DNA of 64,000 nt from Apoda limacodes. Taxonomy: Eukaryota; Arthropoda; Insecta; Lepidoptera; Limacodidae. Every line of letters starts with the position of its first letter. The stretch's first letter is position 1. Both the position numbers and the translations under genes were made by a program. This document shows positions 59,083-64,000 of this stretch, one piece after another. The stretch lies in NCBI GenBank assembly GCA_946406115.1, contig OX291545.1, forward strand, positions 15,824,001-15,888,000, read 5' to 3'. Under the pieces are notes generated by a model that saw only the letters and a program-made list of their open reading frames with translations, had not been told where the DNA came from and ran no database searches.

Positions 59083-59233
59083 AGTGCGAGTCGGACTCGC
59101 GCACGAAGGGTTCCTTACCATTATCTATAAAAATGGCAAAAAAATCACGTTTGTTTAATGGGAGACCCCCTTAAATATTTGTTTTAATTTAATTTAATTA
59201 TTTTTTTAAAGTGACTATATAACTAAATATTCT

Positions 59234-60970
59234 GTGCATATTTTAAGCTTCTACCTGTTGCCGTTATCAATATCGAGCAAAATCGAGCAAAAAATCACGT
59301 TTGTTGCCTCGAACTCGAATATGAACGATGAAGGCGCTGTACCACCTACTATACCGTGGTGCGGTAAGACCATGCCGGAAATCTCCATAACGCAGCGGGA
59401 GGTCAGGCGGGCGTTGCTCTCTCTAGACGTTCATAAGTCGAGTGGGCCAGACGGTATACCAGCAGTGGTGCTTAAGCAGTGTGCTCCTGAGTTATGTCCT
59501 GTACTCACGCGCCTCTTCGCGCTTTCCTACCACACTAGGCAATTTCCGTCTTCATGGAAGACTGCGAATGTGCACCCGGTGCCCAAAAAGGGCGATAGAT
59601 CAGATCCATCGAATTACAGGCCTATCGCTATTACCTCTCTCCTCTCTAAGGTGATGGAGCGTGTGATCAACACACAGCTTTTGAGATACCTAGAAAAACA
59701 TGACCTGCTCAGCGACCGCCAATATGGCTTTCGCCACGGTCGCTCGACTGGTGACCTTCTAGTGTATCTCACACACCGATGGGCACTAGCCATTGAGAGT
59801 CAGGGGGAGGCATTGGCATGTAGCCTGGACATAGCGAAGGCGTTCGATCGGGTCTGGCACCGCGGTCTTCTATCGAAGTTGCCATCTTACGGAGTGCCCG
59901 AGGGTTTGTGCAAATGGGTGGCTAGCTTTTTGTCCGGCAGACGCATACGAGCCGTAGTTGACGGTAGTTGCTCTGATAGCATGGACATTAATGCTGGTGT
60001 CCTGCAAGGCTCTGTGCTGTCTCCTACGCTGTTTCTACTGCATATCAATGACATGTTGGACATGAACAACATACATTGCTATGCAGATGACGGTACTGGA
60101 GACGCTTTTTACACGGGTCGTGCAAACATCCCTCGTTCCGTTGTGGAGGAAAACCGCGGAGAACTTGTGTCTCAAATCGAGACCACACTGTCCCAGGTCT
60201 CTGACTGGGGACGGGTAAACTTGGTCCGATTCAACCCTACAAAGACACAAGTGTGCGCGTTCACCGCTAAGAAAACTCCATTCACTGTAGTCCCACAATT
60301 CCAGAACACTCCCCTCTCCATCTCCAAGAGCATTGGGATCCTTGGTGTCGACATCTCCAGCGATGTTCAGTTCCGAGATAATTTATCAGATAAGGTGAAG
60401 CTGGCGTCCAAAAAACTTGGTGTACTCAACAGAGCGAAGCAGTGCTTCACGTCGGGGCAAAGGTTGTTACTTTACAAGTCGCAAGTTCGGCCCCATATGG
60501 AGTACTGCTGCCATCTCTGGGCAGGTGCACCCGGATACCAGCTTGGCCCTTTTGACTCGGTTCAACGACGGGCTGTGAGAATTGTCGACGATTCCAAACT
60601 CACTTGCGGTATCGAGCCCTTAAGTCTAAGGAGAGACTTTGCCTCACTGTGTGTGTTCTACCGCTTGTACAATGGGTTGTGTTCTGAGGAATTGTTCGAA
60701 ATGATGCCCACGGCTACTTTCTACCATCGCACCGCTCGCCATCGGCAGGGAATCCATTCTCACACTTTAGAACCTAAATGGTCGCGTACAGTGCGGTTTC
60801 AGAGAAACTTCCTCCCGCGAACGCTTAAGTTGTGGAATGAGCTCCCTGCCAAGGTATTCTGCAAGGACTACAGTATGGAGTTCTTCAAGAAAGAAGTTAT
60901 TAGATTTCTGAAGGGTCGGCAACGCGCAAGTGATACCCCTGGTGTTGCAAGCGTCCATAGACTACGGTGA
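59234..60970 (+). CDS. Reverse transcriptase of LINE family A (chimeric N-terminus)
   Basis: This 578-codon open frame is closely similar to the RT at 14253-16190. It has SNYRPIAITSLLSKVMERVI, SLDIAKAFDRVWHRGL (first catalytic aspartate), HCYADDGTGDAFY (YADD box) and the same C-terminal block through NELPAKVF. The palm motif usually written GVPQGS reads GVLQGS here. This substitution sits at a highly conserved RT position and may reduce activity. No stop interrupts the frame. The first roughly 24 residues (MHILSFYLLPLSISSKIEQK and on) are translated from the repeat P target, and homology to the LINE starts at ASNSNMNDE. The protein lacks the endonuclease domain and about 70 residues of upstream RT-linked sequence present in the other copy. 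Confidence 0.83.
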   Translation: MHILSFYLLPLSISSKIEQKITFVASNSNMNDEGAVPPTIPWCGKTMPEISITQREVRRALLSLDVHKSSGPDGIPAVVLKQCAPELCPVLTRLFALSYHTRQFPSSWKTANVHPVPKKGDRSDPSNYRPIAITSLLSKVMERVINTQLLRYLEKHDLLSDRQYGFRHGRSTGDLLVYLTHRWALAIESQGEALACSLDIAKAFDRVWHRGLLSKLPSYGVPEGLCKWVASFLSGRRIRAVVDGSCSDSMDINAGVLQGSVLSPTLFLLHINDMLDMNNIHCYADDGTGDAFYTGRANIPRSVVEENRGELVSQIETTLSQVSDWGRVNLVRFNPTKTQVCAFTAKKTPFTVVPQFQNTPLSISKSIGILGVDISSDVQFRDNLSDKVKLASKKLGVLNRAKQCFTSGQRLLLYKSQVRPHMEYCCHLWAGAPGYQLGPFDSVQRRAVRIVDDSKLTCGIEPLSLRRDFASLCVFYRLYNGLCSEELFEMMPTATFYHRTARHRQGIHSHTLEPKWSRTVRFQRNFLPRTLKLWNELPAKVFCKDYSMEFFKKEVIRFLKGRQRASDTPGVASVHRLR

Positions 60971-61040
60971 CCGCTTACCATCAGGCGGGCCGTAAGCTTG
61001 TTTGCCACCTTAGTGGTATAAAAAAAAAAAAAAAAAAAAA
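59306..61040 (+). mobile_element. LINE family A, 5'-truncated copy with open RT
   Basis: The sense-strand copy runs from the truncation point near 59306 to a poly(A) of 20 or more at 61020-61040, preceded by the family tail GTTTGCCACCTTAGTGGTAT. It is inserted within repeat P. A target-site duplication is not obvious; only one to two ambiguous bases are shared at the junctions. Confidence 0.9.
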
Positions 61041-61253
61041 TGGGAGCCCCCTTAAATATTTATTTTATTCTGTTTTTTAGTACTCTTTGTTATATCGGCA
61101 ACAGAAATACGTCTTCTATGAAAATTTCAACTGTCTAACTATCACGGTTCATGAGATACAGCCTGGTGACAAACGGACGGACGGACGGACGGTCAGCGGA
61201 GCCTAAGTAACAGGGTTCTGCTAATTACCCTTCGGATACAGAACCCTAAAAAG

Positions 61254-61377
61254 TGGATGTAGGCCATATACCTATTGTTCGGTAAAGATAAACAGTGATG
61301 TCATGATCTTTCTCTTTCTTTGACATTGACTGTGCCGGCTAAAGTAAATTTCCTCTATTAAAGCTAGGAACCTATTT
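61254..61377. other. Short spacer
   Basis: Nothing was recognised. Confidence 0.4.
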
Positions 61378-61379
61378 AT

Positions 61380-61565
61380 TTATTTTTTAACTCTTACAGT
61401 ACATTTAATAAAACTATATGACCTTACATCTGCGTAATCGACGAGAGGAAGCAGTAGTGACTGCGCCAGCATAACCTTAGTTTGAAATGGTAGAAAGTTT
61501 TGCAAACGTTTCAGTGAGTGTGACGAAGCAAATATTTTTTTCTTAGTGCGTTTACCTGTGGGCAC
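61380..61565 (-). pseudogene. C-terminal RT fragment of the broken LINE
   Basis: The frame KKIFASSHSLKRLQNFLPFQ, then TKVMLAQSLLLPLVDYADV, continues the RT thumb after a one-base shift in the A-run near 61545. After YADV the similarity ends and the remaining residues are not family-like, marking a deletion of the element's 3' coding part. Confidence 0.75.
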
Positions 61566-62545
61566 GATGACAACGTGTTATCTATTAGTAGCCCGAGGTT
61601 TTTGACTTTTTCAAGAAAAGGAATTGGTACACCATTGTAAGTAATATGAGGTACTATATTTATGTCCAGGTTTGCCAGCTGACATTTACTGCCTACAATT
61701 ATTGCCTGAGATTTACTAGGGTCAAGAAGAAGCCCAAAGGACTTTGCCCAGTCGGATATGATTTCGAGGTTATAATTAATCGTAGAGACAGCATTCTGAA
61801 TTTGGTCTACTGTTGAACCTGTATATAACTGGAGATCATCGGCGTATAAATGGAACTGTGTAGTTAATCGATTCGTCAGGGAATTTATAAAAAGTGAGAA
61901 CAACAAAGGTGACAAAACTCCACCTTGCGGAACTCCGTCAGGTACATCACAGCAGTCCGAGCAGCCAGCATCAGCACGTATGCATTGTTGCCGACCTTTT
62001 AAATAAGATTCAAACCACATGGCTACTGCTGGAGATATGTTAAGTGAACGTAGTATGCAGAGCAGAATATCAAAGTCAACAGTATTGAATGCATTGCTGA
62101 AGTCAAGCAGAGTTGACACAGTAATGTGTTGACTCTCCATATTGTGTCTAATGTCGTCTGTTATTTTCAACAACGCACTGACAGTGCTATGGCCTGGACG
62201 AAAACTTGATTGGAAACTGCTTAAAAGGTTGTTTGAAAGAAGAAATTGACTTAATTGTTCATGAACTAGACGTTCAATCACTTTGGAAAGTAAGGGAAGA
62301 AGAGATATAGGACGGTAATGGCTAAGCTTAGAAGGATTAGAAATTTTAGGAAGAGGGATTACAAAAGCTTTCTTCCAACTATCAGGAAAACGACTAGATA
62401 GAAGGGAAAGATTTAAGATATTGGTAATATGAGGCAGGAGTATATCAATTACAGGAAGGATCATCATCAGGCTTACGCTGTCGCTACCAGTTGCTTTACT
62501 ACCCAACTCGCATACTACGCGCTTAACATCACAGCCAGTAACCAT
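61511..62545 (-). pseudogene. Reverse transcriptase domain of the broken LINE
   Basis: This 344-codon open segment holds most of the RT catalytic domain. The order is HYRPISLLPLLSKVIERLVH, SSFRPGHSTVSALL, TLLDFSNAFNTVDFDILL (first catalytic aspartate), DGVPQGGVLSPLLFSLFINS and HLYADDLQLYTG (YADD). The usual K in the DxSKAF motif is N. It shares its frame with 62729-63082, from which two TGA codons separate it. The ATG used by the frame is internal; the native protein is read through from the endonuclease. The segment ends early because of the frameshift near 61545. Confidence 0.85.
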
Positions 62546-62728
62546 TTTGAAATTAAACTTATTAAAGTCAGGACATGGCAGACCAGAGATGTGAGCTAAA
62601 GTTATATTTTTGGTTGTCTCGTCTATTGTAAGAGGTGGAGACGAAAAATGTTTATTAAGTGAGTTAAGATCATAATTTATTGAAACGTGGTCTCAAGATT
62701 TGCCAATGCCCAATGACTTGAGAAATTT

Positions 62729-63082
62729 TCATATATTAGAGCAATCACACTTATTAATAAAGCGGTAAATGTACCGGCGTTTCGCGTCTCTACACATCCT
62801 ATTACACTGATTTCTCAGTTTTTTATACAGGTCCAAGTTGCAGTCAGTCGGACTACGTTTATATTTGTCACTTGCGCGATCACGCTTAGACATTAACACT
62901 TTAACTTCTTCTGTAAGCCACGGGGCTGGCAGGTGAGGGATTTTTACAGGTCGCAAAGGAGCGTGCCTATTAAATAACATGCTCAAAAGACTGTTCAACT
63001 TTTCGACTCTTTCGTCTATGTTATTAATATCATTTAGAACACACCGATCAATTGTGTTAGTGTCTTCACTCAAACGTTGCAA
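62729..63082 (-). pseudogene. Endonuclease-RT linker of the broken LINE
   Basis: The 117-codon open stretch contains MFNRHAPLRPVKIPHLPAPW, LTEEVKVLMSKRDRASDKY and ending FINKCDCSNI. The PAPW and KRxRxxDKYKRSP features are usual between endonuclease and RT in CR1-like LINEs. It is one reading frame off the endonuclease. Just after SNI a TGA occurs where the family normally has tryptophan, with a second TGA 11 codons on. Confidence 0.75.
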
Positions 63083-63084
63083 AT

Positions 63085-63930
63085 CTATTCCGTTAAAGTT
63101 ACGCTGAAAAGGGTACGCTTTCTAGGTTTTGGAGGTCTTACTTTGTAAGAGATGAAAATAAGGTCATGATAGGAAAAACAGTCAGCTGGAAATTGACCAA
63201 AATCAGAAATTAGATTAGGATTAGAAACAATAATTAAGTCAAAAAGGGTTGGTGAAGAGTTGGGAGGGTGATGGGTCTCTTTCCATTGTGGTATATAAAG
63301 GTTTTTCGATGATACTAAAGACAGAAGGGACTTAGATCGATGATCTGATTTAATAAGACATGTATTGAAGTCACCCATTATTATAGTATTGTCGTACAAA
63401 GGCGTTAAATCTTCTAGGAGCTTTTCAAAAGAGTTAAAATAGTTTACTGTGAGAGAAGGACTGTAAAATACTCCTAGAATAATTCGACTGTGCTTGAGAA
63501 AGACTTCCAGGAATAAATGATCGGAGTTACCAGTGTAATCTGACGGTGATTTATTTGAAATAGTAAAAGGAATATTGTTACGCAAATAGATGGCCACTCC
63601 ACCACCACCTTTATTTATGCGATCATTTCTGATTAATTGAAATCCAGGAAGAGGATAGATAGCTGATTGAAGAGATGGCTTGAGCCAAGATTCTGAGATA
63701 AGGATAGCATGAATATTATCATTCGACAAAGACGTAAGCATATCTGGATGGGGCCTTGGAATACTTTGGTCGTTGATATCTAAAACATTAAAGTTGTCAG
63801 CAAGATTTTCAAAGGTAGAAGCTAGACGTGAGGAAAGTAAGTAGTCTGATAAATCATTATCACTACTAGACTCACCTGATGAACATGAGAAGTATGCGTT
63901 GCTACTCGATAGCGACTCATTGTCGCTCAT
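63085..63930 (-). pseudogene. Apurinic-like endonuclease domain of the broken LINE
   Basis: The 281-codon open segment starts with MSDNESLSSSNAYFSCSSGE, a serine-rich leader. It then gives an exonuclease-endonuclease-phosphatase fold that nicks target DNA for target-primed reverse transcription. Recognisable parts are NVLDINDQSIP, HAILISESWLKP (metal-binding glutamate), GGGVAIYL, IIMGDFNTCL (catalytic aspartate and asparagine), LFDLIIV and FSYHDLIFISY (catalytic histidine, where SDH is usual). The leader precedes the domain without a stop. The frame ends at TAG after VTLTE, caused by a one-base shift. The ATG at 63928-63930 may be genuine. Confidence 0.82.
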
Positions 63931-64000
63931 AGATAAAAATAAAATAAACTATATAAACAGATTAACAATTAAAAATAAAATTACAAATACAAATTAAGCA

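Larger units (their letters stand above)
59083..61253 (-). repeat. Repeat P copy split by LINE family A
   Basis: The left part (59083-59305) starts with GGCCAAGTGCGAGTCGGACT. The right part (61041-61253) ends CAGAACCCTAAAAAG, the other terminus of P in reverse orientation, and contains a GGACGGACGGACGGAC run. The left part includes AATCACGTTTGTTTAATGGG at 59151, which shows how the sequence reads without the LINE that interrupts the same motif at 59293/61041. Confidence 0.7.
61378..64000 (-). mobile_element. Endonuclease-RT LINE, nearly complete but broken; runs off the window
   Basis: On the minus strand the order is 5' leader (63931-64000 and beyond), endonuclease (63930-63085), linker, RT, then a 3' part cut short at about 61425. 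There the conserved YADV of the thumb region is followed directly by a short AT-rich tail. The domain order and sequence style fit the CR1/L2/Kiri-like LINEs. Placement in one clade is not certain. Lesions are one frameshift near 63090, two in-frame TGA codons (about 62727 and 62694), one frameshift in an A-run near 61545, and the 3' deletion. Confidence 0.85.

Overview
The window looks like non-genic, transposon-rich nuclear DNA of a moth or butterfly. It is AT-rich, has no convincing intact host gene, and is full of non-LTR retrotransposons (LINEs), tRNA-derived SINEs and small inverted-repeat elements. The lepidopteran assignment is an inference. It rests partly on recognising, from memory, several dispersed repeats typical of Lepidoptera, such as the LINE tail ending in 'CACCTTAGTGGTATAAAA' and the 'GGCCAAGTGCGAGTCGGACT' repeat. 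No bacterial genes, operons, CRISPR array or rRNA were seen.

The dominant element is a CR1/Jockey-group LINE, here called family A. It has two open reverse-transcriptase (RT) copies (14184-16140 minus; 59306-61040 plus), a decayed copy (about 21215-23007 minus), a truncated copy (34652-35417 minus), and tail or internal fragments near 2483, 33284, 37843, 42044 and 48120. Other LINE clades present are: a decayed RTE-like RT (about 4905-5440 minus); an I-group element with RNase H remains (about 23020-24490 plus); a broken CR1-like element (about 31480-33060 minus); a 5'-truncated Jockey element with a 529-codon ORF and a 13-bp target-site duplication (53456-55235 minus); and a nearly complete endonuclease+RT element running off the right edge (61378-64000 minus). 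A short Ty3/gypsy gag remnant sits at about 57009-57245.

Non-coding mobile DNA includes several tRNA-derived SINEs, a dispersed repeat with a TTTTTAGGG end (repeat P), a group starting CTACTAATATTAGAAATGCG (repeat X/Z), three terminal-inverted-repeat element families, a 326-bp inverted-repeat pair at 50925-52429, and a 56-bp inverted-repeat pair enclosing the Jockey insertion (52869-55928).

The most informative feature is nesting. LINE copy 14184-16140 lies inside a SINE, which itself lies inside an X repeat. LINE copy 59306-61040 lies inside a P repeat. The Jockey copy lies inside a putative inverted-repeat element. In all three cases the ATG that opens the long ORF is supplied by target DNA rather than by the retrotransposon. 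A gene finder would report three chimeric 'proteins' here.
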